A stretch of 64,000 bases of DNA from contig CM049402.1 of NCBI GenBank assembly GCA_026929865.2, positions 25,799,001 to 25,863,000 on the forward strand, read 5' to 3'. Position 1 is the stretch's first letter, and every line of letters starts with the position of its first letter. Source of the DNA: Hyperoplus lanceolatus. Taxonomy: Eukaryota > Chordata > Actinopteri > Uranoscopiformes > Ammodytidae. The notes beneath the pieces are model-generated. The model did no database searches, was not told the origin of the DNA, and was given only the letters and a program-made list of their open reading frames with translations. Below are positions 12,801 to 26,327 of the stretch, piece by piece. The position numbers and the translations under genes are program-made.

Positions 12801-15580
12801 TTTCATATTCTGATACATTTTCCAGCGGGAAGATAAATAGTCCAGATATGTTTGTGCTTGTACAAGCATTGTGCAGGGCTAGCACATTTGTCAGGCGCTG
12901 CTGACACTGTTGTGGAGAAGTCCTCATGGATCACTTGGTATCCAGGAAGAACCTGGGCCAGAATGGACAGACAGAGTCATTTTAAATGGAGATGACACTC
13001 CCACGTACCTTCAAATAGGATGTCGGACCACCATGCTGTGTCGAACCACATAGGAATCATGTGTATAGTATCAACCCAGATGTGTGCATACATGTGTGTC
13101 AGCTGGTTTCTGCCACAAATGAAGACACAGTGCCAGGGGTGAATTATGGCATGTCAGCTGAGTTGTTTTGCCCGTATAAGTGTATATGAGGTGAATATGA
13201 ATCTTCCCTGTCTACTCTCCCTCTATTCTTTCTTAACGCTGGTCAAGTAAGGCCTTCGGAAGCTGAGAGCATTGTTCAACTTTAGGGCCTAATTAAGCAA
13301 GGGAATAAATAATGAGACAGGGAGCTAGGAAGAGGGAGGTAGGGACACCAGTACAATAAAGGGTTGCGTATGAACGGTAAAAGTGTTAGCCTATAGCACA
13401 AAGTGCATCCATTTTACAAGCCATAGTATCACAATCAGCAGCTTTTGATTCTGTTTTGCCTCAGCTTGTATTCCCTGTTTATATTCCTGTCCACGTCTTG
13501 ATCAGCAACCCCCAATGGGCAGTCCTCTGCAGCCATCTCTCCCGGAGTAAGGCTGGTTGGAGTTAATTAAATCTGAGCCAAGTGATGCGGCAGGAGTTGG
13601 GTGGTGGAGGTGGTGTGGGGGGTTAATGGTCACCCATCTTTAGCTAAGACTGTGTGAGTGTCCTGTCCAATGAGAAAGCAGAAGTGATGTGCTGCCTCGT
13701 AACGGCACAGGCAAACAGTTAAGGAGGACGGGGGCAACATGCCGTTAAATTGAAAGGGAAAGATCTTTAAGGCAGGGTGCGGCTCTCGGGCTGTGGGCAG
13801 GGATGATAATTTCAACGTCTACTAATCACATAAATGCCACTGAGCGCTAACAGCACCTGAACATGATGTTTTTATTATATGGTCTTATCTCAGTTGGTCA
13901 TATTTTTCTTTTGCTCAGCTTCCACAATCGGTCATTCAAAACAGAAACATTATCACAGACTTGCTGAGTTATTGAGACTTAATTTATTGATGGATTTAAG
14001 TTACCTACTGTGTTTTAGGGCTTTTAGATTTCTTTTGTTTTGTTTTTGAAATGCAACTTTCTGTTGTCTTCCCTGTGTAGCGATAAAACTTGTGAAGCTC
14101 AACAATTACAAACCATTTTCATCTTGCATACCTCCTTATTGCTGCAGGGAACTCATCTGAAAATGATTGAGTTATTTTTGCTATTCATCCTAGTTATAGC
14201 AGGAGCAAACGTGCACTAGGATACAGTTGCCTGAGAGCATCTACAGCAGCTCAGCTTCCACCCTTAGTAACTTCTTGATTTTATTAATAAAACAAATAAA
14301 TTGAAATGTATGCATTTACAGCTGCTTCAGGCATGGCTGGACAAGGAATTAAGTCAAACACATCATAATAATGATACAATCCATAATTAATTTGATTATC
14401 TGGGTTGCACTTACACTTACTCTGCTGAAGCAGTATTGATAGAAGTATTTGTATTTAGATTTTTAGCATTTAGCTCATACTTTTATCTGCTTAGAATGGG
14501 TAATATTGACCACACATATGGCAAACTACTACAGCAGTATGTGCCTCTGTATATCGTAGTTGCGTTTTAATTTATGGAAGAAAAACACTCCCTTTCTTCA
14601 ATTCATCCAGAATGTCAAAGTGTGTAGGCTGACATTTCGCTAGATAAATGGTAACTATCGGCAAGTATTTTCTGTCTAACTTGGAATTGATTCATTTACT
14701 GAGCGTTTATGCAGGTCACCTGAATGTGAACCCCACCTTTCTTTTTAATTCCCTCGCTATGAGAAAGCTTTCACAACAAAACTCCTTAGCGTTCAAGGTT
14801 TTTGAGTTTGCCTCATGTCGCAGTGACATATGGAGAAAGGTTGCGCATGGTTGAGTGCATATTTCAGTACCGACCTAATCTAATCTTTCTCAGTGAATGT
14901 GGCACAATGTTCCCTGCCAGAGCTGATGGAATCGCATTCAGACAGGCAAATTGAGACTCATTTTATTTGAGTTTGCATTACAATATATTATGATCTCAAA
15001 GCTGTCAGGGGGCAAGATAACTGGCATCCAGGGCTCAACATGTATGGTGCTGGAAAGTCTTGAAAAGTTCAAGGTCTGTGAACACAATGAAAAAAAGAGA
15101 GCATGTGTATGTGTACCATGCATAAATCAATTATCTCATTTTGGCTTCTTCACATTGCAATTACAGTTTCAAGACTTAACTACAATCTGAATGTAATTCC
15201 TTTTAGCAGTTTGATTACATGCTAATCATTATATCAGAGCAAAGGTACATTTTCTCAATCAGAAATGTACTGTGATCATTGTGTTCCTACCTCAGCTATA
15301 GTTAAAAATTCTAACCAAAATCAGTAGAACAGTTTCCGTCATTTCACACTGTTTTGTCTGGTTTGTGCTTGTATCATGGCTTTGAAGCGCACGCAGGCCT
15401 GATAAAGAAGTAATTAGAATGTTTGAGTATACAACTCAAAAATGTATATCTAAGAATGTCTCTTATTTTCAGATCTATGAGGGAGGGGCAAAAGGCTGAA
15501 GGGTCACAATTGACTAAGATGCGATTTTTCATGTTTGGAATGTGAGCCAGTGGTTGTTGTAGTGAACAGTACATTTTCAG
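9871..15580. other. Long noncoding stretch, probable intron
   Basis: No frame shows a recognisable domain. Contains a T20-class run near 10148-10164 and a short AT microsatellite at about 11723-11752. Otherwise unique-looking A+T-rich sequence with no inverted-repeat-bounded element that I could detect. Confidence 0.5.
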
Positions 15581-15583
15581 GTG

Positions 15584-15740
15584 AGAGCAGTGGCTACAAT
15601 CTGATAGGACAGTTGGTTGTCAAAGATCGCGGTGTGTTTAATCGCATAAGGGGTTCTATTTCCACATGGAGGAAGAAGGTACTTTTAATCTTGAGCTTGT
15701 GGAAAACATCCACCTGGAAATGTCAGTTAGGCATGCCTTG
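15584..15740 (+). repeat. Possible decayed tRNA-derived SINE
   Basis: The stretch starting GAGAGCAGTGGCTACAATCT and continuing with a GACAGTTGGTTGTCAAAG-type segment resembles the tRNA-like head of common fish SINEs. A degenerate box-B-like TGTTTAATCGC follows. The body beyond this is too diverged to match, and no target duplication is visible. It could be coincidence. Confidence 0.25.
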
Positions 15741-16659
15741 ATGGGTTCTTGAACCTGACGGTGTGAGACGTGATAACTCAGACACAGTGCTTCAAAGTGA
15801 GAATACTTAGCACCGAATCCTGTTTTCAACTCTCACATGTTAAGCATTCGTGTCTGCCTCTCTGCATGCTTTGCTTGTGCACATAAACTAACAGTGTCAA
15901 TCAAAAAGGCCGATATTGACATCTGATTTAATCTGTCAGTGTTGCCCATGATGAATATGAAGACATGACTTTCCTCAACATCTTCCAGGGTAAATAACAT
16001 TCATAATAAACCCAGCCAGACTCTGCTTTTGGGAGAGGCTAAACATAGTACGGATTTCATTAGCATGTGTTTTAATGGATGTTTTAATTATTCCATGATG
16101 CTTTTTCAGTACAAGCTTTTTCCCCTGAGAAAGAATAATGTTTCTGCAGTAAATACCTAAACCCTTATTCTATTTAGATGACACATATGAATAAATGCAA
16201 GTTCTGAGTATGTGCACAGTTTAACAACTGCTCAAGACATTTGGAAATTAAGACTTTGAGTAAGAAAGTGTGGTGATATAAAGGACAATCCTTTTGCGTT
16301 GTCACAAATACTTGTGTCAGTGTTGTCCGTGTGATGACAGGACTCTAATTACTGATGACATTAATTAGACTTGTGGGTAGTTCTGTGGGTAATTTAGTAG
16401 TGTGACCACTTGTTTTGATAATCATTGAATAATAACTTTAGTTTTCAACTGTGAGGTTGGCCGGTTGCTGAATAGGTGGGTTATTTTCAGGCAGCACTTG
16501 AAAGATAAAAACCAGACATAGCTGCTGTTACGCTCTAAATAAGAGATGACTAATCTAATATCTGTTATGATTCACAATGAAAACACATCCCAAAAACATG
16601 GGTTGTCATCTGAAGCTTTTAGCTTACAAATACATAAGTGATATGTGGAATTTCAAATT

Positions 16660-16691
<32 letters not shown>

Positions 16692-19600
16692 TCAGTATGT
16701 GTTTATTTCTATATTTACCCAGGTCAGAAACCATGTAATTGTTGTAGATTTTAAAGCTTGTGTAACTGTTCACCTTGCTTTGGTGAACAGACACAATAGT
16801 TCCATGAAAGGAATGTGCAGGACCCTGACCTCAGAAGTAAGAATAGACGAGAGACTGCAGGATGGATATGCACTGACAAGTAAAATATAGAAGGAGACAA
16901 GCTGTAGGGACGTATATAGGAACATGTTTGCATCACAAAGAGATGTTACAACAGATCCACATCTTGTATAGTCTGACTTCGCAGTGGAACATATTGAGGG
17001 GGAAGTGGAGTATATAGCTTGACTTGGAATCCTGTGTTCCACTTCAGAGTTGTGATGCACTCATGTTCATCCTGAATCTATTCACTGATTGTGGCAAATA
17101 AATCAGCCTCAAATAAGAATCAACTTTTTGGCTGAATTGACATCACCTTCATTATCTCCAGACCACAATAATCTTACTTTAAAGTAGTATTATAGTAGTA
17201 ACAAGATAATGTTCTGTGTGTATACATCTGCAGTGCATTCATAGATATGTCCAACACAAAAAGATGGAACGTCGTGACATGAATCAACATACTGGTTACC
17301 AGAATCCTTTGTAAAGGGAAAAACAAAAATATTATTAAAGATGATAAAAATTACAATATACATGTATTAAATCCAAACTAGGAATTCAGGTGGACACTTT
17401 CCCCCTCTAGAAACAGGGACATGTTTTAAGAATCAAATTATGGAATAGTCCCAGACAGATCACAAAGCCAAACCTAAAACACAATGAGAATTTATGAGTT
17501 CTACTTTCAACACACAATGGGACGGAGACATTTTGACCAGGGCAACCTTTGACTCAGCAATCAGTAATGTCCTGTTACCGTAGTATAATGTATACTTTTG
17601 TCAACTTACTGTTGTGTGGTTTCTCGTCTAGTTAATCATTCAGTCATCTTCTATGATGGTGGCACTTGTGTACTCGACCCACGGCCCTGTTCGTCACCTT
17701 CCTCTAACCCAGAATCAGAATCAGAAGGTTCTTCACCTTCCTCTAACCCGAGTGATGAAGGTCTTCAAATCATGGCTCCCACTTGCTCACCAACCCGAGC
17801 CTCATCGTTTATCATTCAGGACGTTCAATTCAGAAAATGGGCTTTTAATTATTTATTTTCTAGCAGTGTCCTGGGTAATTTGGGGGCAAGACCTCGCGGT
17901 GATTTACAGGAAGGCTCCGAGGGATGATAAATGTTCTCCCCTGCTGATATGATTGGAACCTTTATTGTCCTATTCCCGCTGCCTGTTCTTTTTAAGTCTA
18001 CCATTGGGTACCAACAACTAAAATGTATCTTTGAGGGTGATTATTCTGTGTTCTATTTCATATACACCAGTATGTTTGAAAAAAGCTGCAGTCATTCCCC
18101 TTGTTACAGTTACCACGCCTCCTGCCATGTACGGTATCACTGCAAAACTCTGCCTACAGAAGCAAGACGCTATCAAGATGTTTAATGAGCACACATTATT
18201 CATTACTTTGTATCATTTAGTCTTACCTTTTTTTTGAGTCATCATGCTTTTCTCATTTGCATTACAAGCGTGCATTTGCAATACATAAATGTTCATGAAT
18301 AAAAACAAGATGTTTGTTTTTTCTCACTGGCATTCACAAGATAATGATTTTTCTAAAACACTTAAAATCACACAGATGTCATAACATGGCCCATTATCTC
18401 TGAAAACACAGTTCACATAGCACAGTTAATCTGCTTATATGGATTGTTTTGTTTAGAGAGCACAGTGAAATACGTGCTCATCACATGAGAATTTGACAGT
18501 GTGTTTGGACTGACTAACATTTTTTCACATTAGGTTTAATGGAGGAAGCGTTACATTACGACAGATTGCTAATGATCATGCTCTGTGTTGAATGACAAAC
18601 CATAGATCAATTAAATTACTCCAATTGCATTATTCTAACAAACTCATATGCAAGAAACTAACCCATACATAGAAGCACATAAGTAAGGCCAAAAAGGTAC
18701 TTCCCTACAATATTGTGTTTTTTCCCATCATTTGGCAAAACAGTCTCCGCAGAGAGCAGTGGAACTAACATATCATTAGGAGTTCAGTTGAAAGGACAAT
18801 GGGCTTGGGAGTTCACATGCTGTCCACGCCCTTTGTCTTTTCTCTTTTTTCTTCACTCCATATTTTATAGGGGCACCGTCATGTGTGCTGTGCTTTGATT
18901 AAGAGCTCCTCTGGGTTCAGCAGAGGGAAGAGAATGTGTTTACTACGACACTGTTATGCCATAAACAATGTTCAGTGTGTGGTCTTGATTAAACCCAGCA
19001 GGCCTTTTGAGATTGCAGCCTCTGCTCTCTCTCTCTCTAAATCTCTCTGGGTTAATTAACCAGACTAGGTAACTAGCTAGCAGACTCTGATTGCATTAGT
19101 ATACAAACAAACCTATACGATCATATTTGTCTGTGTTATATGTTGCTGGGTAGTGTTCACAAGGTTTAGCAGTGTTTGTTGGGAAAAAACGCAAAAGAAC
19201 ACACTAGCAAATACTCTTCGCATGACAAATCTCCAGACACGGCGTTTGTGCTGCAGTTTCATGCAGCTGAGATATTCTGGAAAGGTACCTTGCCTGATAC
19301 AGAGACAAACAGGCTGAAGATGTGGATTCTTCTTTCTAGGGGACTGTTTTCTGGCTCGGTGTGCTGTGTCTGCGGCATAGCAGTATCAGTAGGCTCCTGT
19401 CTGAAGGACTGTGGTAGGGCAGCTTTACTTCAGATCTGCATTCAAAATGATTATGCGAGAAGCTTTCCCCGGGATCACTGACACATGGAAATTCAGGACA
19501 ACAGAGTGATGACCTAATCCGTGAGTCTGTCTCAGCAGAGCTCCTTTAGAATACAGAGTTTGTACTTTTCATGGTCAACACATCATATCAATGCTTCTAA

Positions 19601-22600
19601 TATGTCATGATCATTAAGCCTAACTTATATAACACAGCACAGTATTTTCCTTATCGTCTTTAATTTATTGATTCTGATTATTGTCGAGTGTAAGCATGTC
19701 TTCAGTCAAGTCAATTGTTAGTAATATTCTGTAGCTTAATTTAATTACTTGGAGTTGAATTATTACTTGGATTGATGTTTCATATGTTTATAATTAAGCT
19801 TGTAATCTGTAATACTTAAAGTGGGATTTTGGATTTCTCCCCATTGCTCCCTGGAATAGTTTGTGTTCCACACCGAGATTGAGTCTGCTTTCAGACAAAT
19901 GATTATTATACAAAGATGGGAGTAAATCCATGTCATCATCAGGGCCATTGGCATCAAACTTTACAAAGCCACATCGTTATGCCAAATGCCTTGTTGTGGA
20001 AAATCAGAACAGCTTGCATATTTCTAGTTGCCTCACTGATCTGCATCCATCTTAAAACACTCAACTTGTGTGGGTGCTACACATTCATCCTATGGCTCAT
20101 GTGCTCCACACAAGCAGGTGAGTAATAGGATTCTACAGCAGGGGAGAATGGTACACTCAGTGATCAATGCATCTTTCCCACATGAGTCCCCAATTATAAC
20201 ATCAACACATACCGTGTAGCCTGCACTCCTTGTGTTACTATCATGTATCAGATCCCACCTATTACCATTTCACTCTGATGCCCAATGTGGAAAAAAGGAA
20301 AACTACTTATTTAGAGATTCAGATGGGGCCTATAAGCCTTTTGAAACCAAATTAATCGTTGCCCAGAAAGAGACAAAGACGCTTGCGGGGCTATTTTATT
20401 CATAGTACTTCCAACAGAGCCGTGCATTAGACTTTTTCTCCCTCCTGCTAAAATGGTGTAGAAATCTGAGCCATTATTGTTTTCCAGCAGTGAGGTGTAC
20501 GTGTAATGAGCATACACAGCTAGTCTGAGAGGTTTCTCCAAACTGCTGAGGCTTAAGGAAAAGAGGAGCATGATTCATCTTGTTTGTAAGGTGAGCCTTT
20601 ATTAGGAGTCGAGTAAAGAGAAAATAATGCCTTGGCCGTTGCTCTTCCACTCAGAGACTCTGTAATTGCTTTCGTCTGCACCTTTATAACTTGATGAGTC
20701 AAGTCAAGACTTTTGTTGGTGAGTGACTGAGCACAAAAAAGGAGCTCTTACAGTGAAATTGAATTATCAAAGCATCACCGTGGAAACACAAGAGTGAAGG
20801 CCATGGGGTGTGAGCAAGCGTCAATGAATTAGACATCTGGACGGCTCACATACTAAGTGGTGAAAGAAAATGTTGTAGCCTGCAGTTACATTAATTCATA
20901 TTTTTTTGAGTATCTGAAAGCGATATATATGCCCAATGCACTACCATCAGCTGTGATAACATATCCTTTCAATGATTACCTCAATGATTACCACATCTGA
21001 AACCACAATATACATGTTCATTTCTTTAATTTTGTTTCTTCGACCCATGCAACTTAAACAAGGATAATGTTCAGCAAGAAATTGCCACTGTTGATATGTG
21101 TTGGAAACACTCTGTTTGCATAGTAATTGACAGATGAGGCATTAGAGTAACTTTGACACTTATTTGCGCTGTGCTTGGTACATCAAAACCTGCTAACACC
21201 TTGTGGCCTCAAATGATGATGTCACATGTTTCTACCCCTTTGAAATGTACTTATTAACCCAATAATCATAAGATAGATCTTAAACACATTTGATGTATCC
21301 ATTTGAAAAAGCAGTTTTGTTGAGAAAATGCAGTATGCTCTAACAGGCTAAATGTCCACTTAATCCATTGGTCTACAACAACAGGAGATACTGCTTCACA
21401 GTTTTTTGTACTTCTGACAACAATGCCATAACTCTAACATGCCCCATGCACACAATGTGCCACATGAACGGAATTTACCATCATCAGTGAACAGTAAAAG
21501 CCCCTTCTGTTTCTCTTTTGTTATGGTTGTCCTATCTGGCACCTCTGACTATACACAAGCTCCATGATTGTGCCTGATTGTGCTGTTTCCACTCTCTCTT
21601 TAATTACTTACAACTACTTATCATATTGCCCCCTCCATTTTCTCCTCCACATCTATCTAAAAAGGGGCATCCTACGCTCTCCCACTGAAAGCATGGTTAC
21701 TACTAATGAAAATAGGCCTCTGAATTGGAAGACAAAGGCATCCCTCTTCTCTTATTAAAGCAGAGCAGAGTGCACCGTAGCTGTCAAAATAAGAAGGTTT
21801 GAAGTGTCTTCACAAGACTCTATGGATATCCCGGAGTCTATAGGGCCCATGGGCTTTGTCATACATGATATATATCAAATGAATTGTAAAATAAAAAGTA
21901 GTGCTCTATTTCCTATTCCTCTATGGACCACCTTTGTTTTTGCAAATAGGGTGCCATAAATTCACAGTAACCCCTGTTCTCAATCCCAACCATGTCCAAA
22001 ATGCACCCTGAAGGTAGTTTCATTTTCTTGGCTGAATCACTTAAGTCCTCTAAATATTGGATCTTTATAGGGCACACATTGAATTTGGTTTGGTCATTAT
22101 CAATGTAGGAAAATATCTGATAGGGTTGGTGTTAAAAGGTAGAAGAACGGTTGCTATGGACAAGGTCATTACATTTGAGGGCCTGGCTGAATGTGAAGCT
22201 GGTTCTAAGGTGTAACCAATAATAGTATACTGGACAAGTATACATTATGATCTATTTACATTATTCCCATTAAATAAGAGCAGCATACATGTTTTCTTAT
22301 CACTGTAAAGTGATACTGTCCACATGTAGCACATGGACATTCATTATTTTATTTTTGGAAGTCCTATTCAGACCATCTGGACAATAATTAGGCCACAGCA
22401 GTGCCCTCTTGCTTAGAGTCACCAGGTTTATTTTTTTCCTGTGCCAGATTGGACGCTATAACCTTCTCCCCTGATTCTTTCTTCCATCATGATACAGTGC
22501 CCTTAGAAGTAACCCTAAGGGGCACCTTGGAACAAGTAGTGCATTGTAGTGCTGCTTTTGACAAGTGTTTATTGTGGCCACCTACACTGGAACCTTACTG

Positions 22601-24985
22601 AAAACAGTTGGAACTGTTTGATTAAGAAATGAAACCAAACATAGAAGACAAGTTAGCATCCTTGAATTATATACTTAAACTTCAGTCTTTATTGTCCCCA
22701 AGGGGACATTATGTTACACTTTACAGTACAGTTATGGGCCACACACCGACAGACCATAAACAGATGGACAACAAACGCAACAGAAATACAATGCAGACAG
22801 AATATATAAACAGAGTGGGACTGTGGTGTTTTTATCTTGGCCTTTTGTTGAGGGCTGCTATGGCTGCAGGCACCAGGCTTTTGTAGGTGTACTGGTTAAT
22901 TAAGGGTTAATTCACTGGAATGAGTAAATAGCTCAACCTCGCAATATAATAATTGGAGTATCAAACAAGTTTTGCAGTCCAAACCAACATTACCCATTGT
23001 GTGTCAGCTTCAAATTGTGAACATGGTGCTCCCTGTTTGCATTAGTGACTGTTTAACTCCTCATTGCCCTCTTAGATATGTTAATGTAGGTCATTTGCCT
23101 TTCCCACAGTCTAGATGCTGCTGAACTAGTGACTAATAGAAACAAAATAATTCCTTTAGTCTTATATCTGCTGGCATGGTTCTCTGTTTTGTATATCTTA
23201 CAAATAGGCTGTTTTTACAACTTCTTGGCTCATTAGTTAGTGTTCTGTCACTGCACCAGTTGACTGCTTTATTAATACTATTTTATTACAGTTACATCCT
23301 TGGCTCTGCTTTATGCACCACTTTTCATTCCACTTACTTGTTCCATTGTTTCTTTGTCTCTGTGTTCTTTCATTGTATTATTCATAATGGTGTATCTTTC
23401 TTTACTATGTTTGCATTATTAATAGTGTTGTGTTGTCGTTGCTGCTAGCATTTGCAAGAAGACAACAAGGGCCTCAGTGGGTTTATACACTTACTTATTA
23501 TTCAAACCAGCTTAGTCGCTTTCATGAGGATCTGTCAGGTTAAGTTTTGGGCCATCTTCAAAAAACTACATTACATTATGTTGCTTTGTTTTGGTGTATT
23601 TGCAAATAGATGTATGAACACTTACTGGCTGCTGTGTTTTGTGGTAGAGATACACATCAGTTAGTATTCACAGTGAAGTAGAGAGAGATGGATAGAGATG
23701 GAGAGATAACTTCATCTCGAGAACATTTTCCCTCAGCACTTGACCCTTGAATTGCAGTGCAACAAGATACCAAATCCATCGCTATTTTTACTCAGTGACA
23801 TGTTCCTGGGCTGTTTGAACGCTTGCTGAATGTGTCCCTTAGGTCGCAAGTTGTTGGCAATACAAACTTTGTCTTTTGACGGTAAGAAATTGTACAGAAT
23901 ATATCAGGTGTGAATATGTCTGTGTCTCTATAACTTCTGAATTGGGATGAATATGTTAAAGTTATGTGAATAAACATGTGTAAGTAAAGTTTGAGTGTGT
24001 GCATGAGGGAAATGATATTGTCCACAGATGGGCTGCGGAATGGATGAAGGGCTTGATGAAGGGTCAGACAGTGGCTTGGACTTGTGGAAGTCTTTATAAA
24101 ACAGCTGCCATGGCAGATAAATTCAGAACTATGGGTCCAAATATAGTATAATTTATGTTTAAGTGTGCCACAAACATCCTGAATGGCATACAAATCGAAA
24201 AATTAATTATAATCCTGCAACAAAAAGATACTAAAAAGGTAGTGATTTAAGGAATGCAGTGTGGACAGCAGTTTATCTCTCTAATGCTGCAAAGCTGGGA
24301 GAGGAGTATAATGCAATTTTTGAGGGCTAGCCCATAGAGCAACTGATAAATCCAAAGATTAATTTAATCTGTTTTCATAATAATACATTATTAGCCGTTC
24401 CCTCCTTTCAGTGTTACCTTTCCACCCTCTTAAAAGATTATACACATCCCAATCATCTACCTGGAAGCAGTCAAGAAAGTCATTAAGTTAAGTAGACGCT
24501 GTCAGTGTTGAGGATGCTGAAAACGATGGGGGGAATTGGGTGAAGTGCCATGAGAAATGGCAGCGTAAATGATTTCTTAGCAAAGTGGATCTGTCTGCAG
24601 TAGAGTTTCATTTGAGGCTTATCTTCGGCGAACAGACCCTTAATGAAACCTGCCCTAGGTCTCCAGGTGGCAACTAACTTTTAATGTGAGGAAGTGGTTG
24701 TAAGTAGTCAAAAAAAGCCCTACAAAGTATCTGTTGAGGTCATTTAGGTGTTCCTTTCGCTAAATTGGTCAGCAAAGTATCTCTTTTATTAATAGCAGAA
24801 ATGATTCTACAGTTGTTGCTGTTTTTTTCCACATTAACATGAATTGGCCAATACTGATTTTCGATAATGATATAAGAAAAATACTGTTATTATTTATTAT
24901 TTTTTTTATTATCAATCCCTTGTAAACATTTTATTTGTTAAACTCCCTTCTCATTTTCAATTAGACGTACAGAGTTTGCACTCAA
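15741..24985. other. Long noncoding stretch, probable intron, few repeats
   Basis: Over 9 kb without a credible gene. A (TG)n microsatellite lies at about 16665-16691. A 21-base near-perfect direct repeat (CACCTTCCTCTAACCC core) occurs at 17690-17710 and 17729-17749. A segment at about 22680-22740, containing TTTATTGTCCCCAAGGGGAC, looks like a fragment of a dispersed fish repeat. Frames of 100-133 codons here (17598-17927 +, 23792-24193 -) show no domain, and the composition is not coding-like. Confidence 0.5.
16665..16691. repeat. (TG)n microsatellite
   Basis: About 13 TG units inside otherwise unique sequence. Confidence 0.9.
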
Positions 24986-24989
24986 AGTC

Positions 24990-25273
24990 ATAGTAATAAT
25001 TGATTGGATTTATATAGCGCTTTATTTCGATGTTGTTGACTCAAAGCGCTTTACAGGGTTCCAGGTTCAATTCGTTCACACACAGTCATACTGGTGGTGG
25101 TAAACCAGATAGTAGCAAGGCCTGGGGAGATGAGGAACGAGGGGTTCTATGCCTTGCTGAACGGCACATTGGCAGTGCCCAGGAGCTAAACTAGCACCTC
25201 CCCAGCTATCAATTTAGGGGTGTTCCCAAGCCAAGTGTCTAAATAATGAGCTACTGGTGCCCCCGGCAAAATA

Positions 25274-25275
<2 letters not shown>
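24990..25275. repeat. Dispersed fish repeat next to (TA)n
   Basis: Begins with TATATAGCGCTTTATTTCGA and then ACTCAAAGCGCTTTACA, a short inverted pair (AGCGCTTT/AAAGCGCT) that I recognise from common interspersed repeats of fish. It continues to GAGCTACTGGTGCCCCCGGC directly before the TA microsatellite. No coding. The class is uncertain; SINE or MITE is possible. Confidence 0.45.
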
Positions 25276-25349
<74 letters not shown>

Positions 25350-25360
25350 GTATATATATA
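25276..25360. repeat. (TA)n microsatellite
   Basis: About 85 bases of alternating TA with one interruption (CG at 25349-25350). Long enough for length variation between individuals and for assembly error. Confidence 0.95.
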
Positions 25361-25568
25361 TTTTGTAGAAGTAGTACACAAGCTAAATACAGTAGTTTCC
25401 ATCAATTGTGCATTCACAAATCCTTGCTACGTCTGAAACTAAATTGTGGTCCTGTTGACCTTGCTGTAAATGATGAAATCTGTTTTATTCTCACCGGTTT
25501 TGAGATACGCCTCCAGATTTGAGCCTTTTTCTTTGATTGGTGTATTGAACAAGCATGTGGGTGTGTTA

Positions 25569-26164
25569 TAGCCTGGTCCAACCAGACCATCGTACTTCAT
25601 TGCATTTGTACAGAAGGTCTGGAAGTGCTGTAATTGGCAAACATTCACTCACTTGGAGGCGGGTGTCTGTCGAAGTTTAAAACTATTGGATCTGCCCAGT
25701 GCCACTCTGGATTAGCCAACCAATCACATCACGTTTGGTCGTCACGTGTGTCATGAGCCGGCTTTTGACGGTGCGTTCCAGTTGGACAGGGAGCTCGGAA
25801 ATGTACGACTTCACTACATATTGTAGTCTATGAATCTACCTTGTTAGAGCCTAACGTTTAGTTATTTGGACGAAAAAGGTTTTAGGCGTCCATACTTTCG
25901 CGAGCAGATGCACTGGAACAGACAGGTCGGAACTTGGAACTACCAAGTCAGAAATCTCCTTCTTCCGAGTATAAAGGAACGCAGCATTCAACTGAAACTG
26001 GAGCGTGACTTCGACGTCATCGTTCTCAGCCACTCGCTCTGTTCTCTGATTGGACGATTGTAGATTCTCCGGAGAAAACTGGGAAATGCACTGTACACCC
26101 AGACTGACTACTGAAGGGAAAATTAAATTTGGCCGGAAGTAGGCGGGCGGACGGAGCCAGGCTA
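25569..26164. mobile_element. DNA transposon-like element with 9-bp target duplication
   Basis: The ends read TAGCCTGGTCC on the left and, on the reverse strand of the right end, TAGCCTGGCTCC. A perfect GGTGTGTTA flanks both sides (25560-25568 and 26165-26173). Length 596 bp. No transposase-like peptide: the two frames inside (25851-26204 - and 25866-26063 +) overlap on opposite strands and look spurious. An 8-9-bp duplication fits Mutator-like, Merlin, P or hAT elements, but the short TAGCCTGG ends do not identify one. The terminal repeat is only about 10 bp, so insertion is supported mainly by the duplication. Confidence 0.65.
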
Positions 26165-26327
26165 GGTGTGTTAGGGCTATTTGATCTAACTGACATATTG
26201 ACAATATGAGTAGACATCAATCATGTCTGTCACATAGGGTCTACCTTCCCACACATCCCCATTCATAGTGATTAAACCAATCACCCATGGTTATTGTTCG
26301 CTACACTGCTGCTGTGTAGTGAGCTTC

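Noticed and set aside
17598..17952. Overlapping frames of 109 and 99 codons with Ser/Pro-rich stretch
   Set aside because: The Ser/Pro part comes from a duplicated CACCTTCCTCTAACCC motif; no domain and no gene structure.
21830..22080. Resemblance to a dispersed fish repeat (AGTAGTGC..., AGGGTGCCAT)
   Set aside because: Only scattered short matches; too weak to annotate.
23792..24193. 133-codon minus-strand frame
   Set aside because: No recognisable domain, His/Ser/Thr-rich noncoding-like composition, no promoter or splice context.
25851..26204. 117-codon frame inside the element with the 9-bp duplication
   Set aside because: Extends past the element end and overlaps another frame on the opposite strand; no transposase motif.
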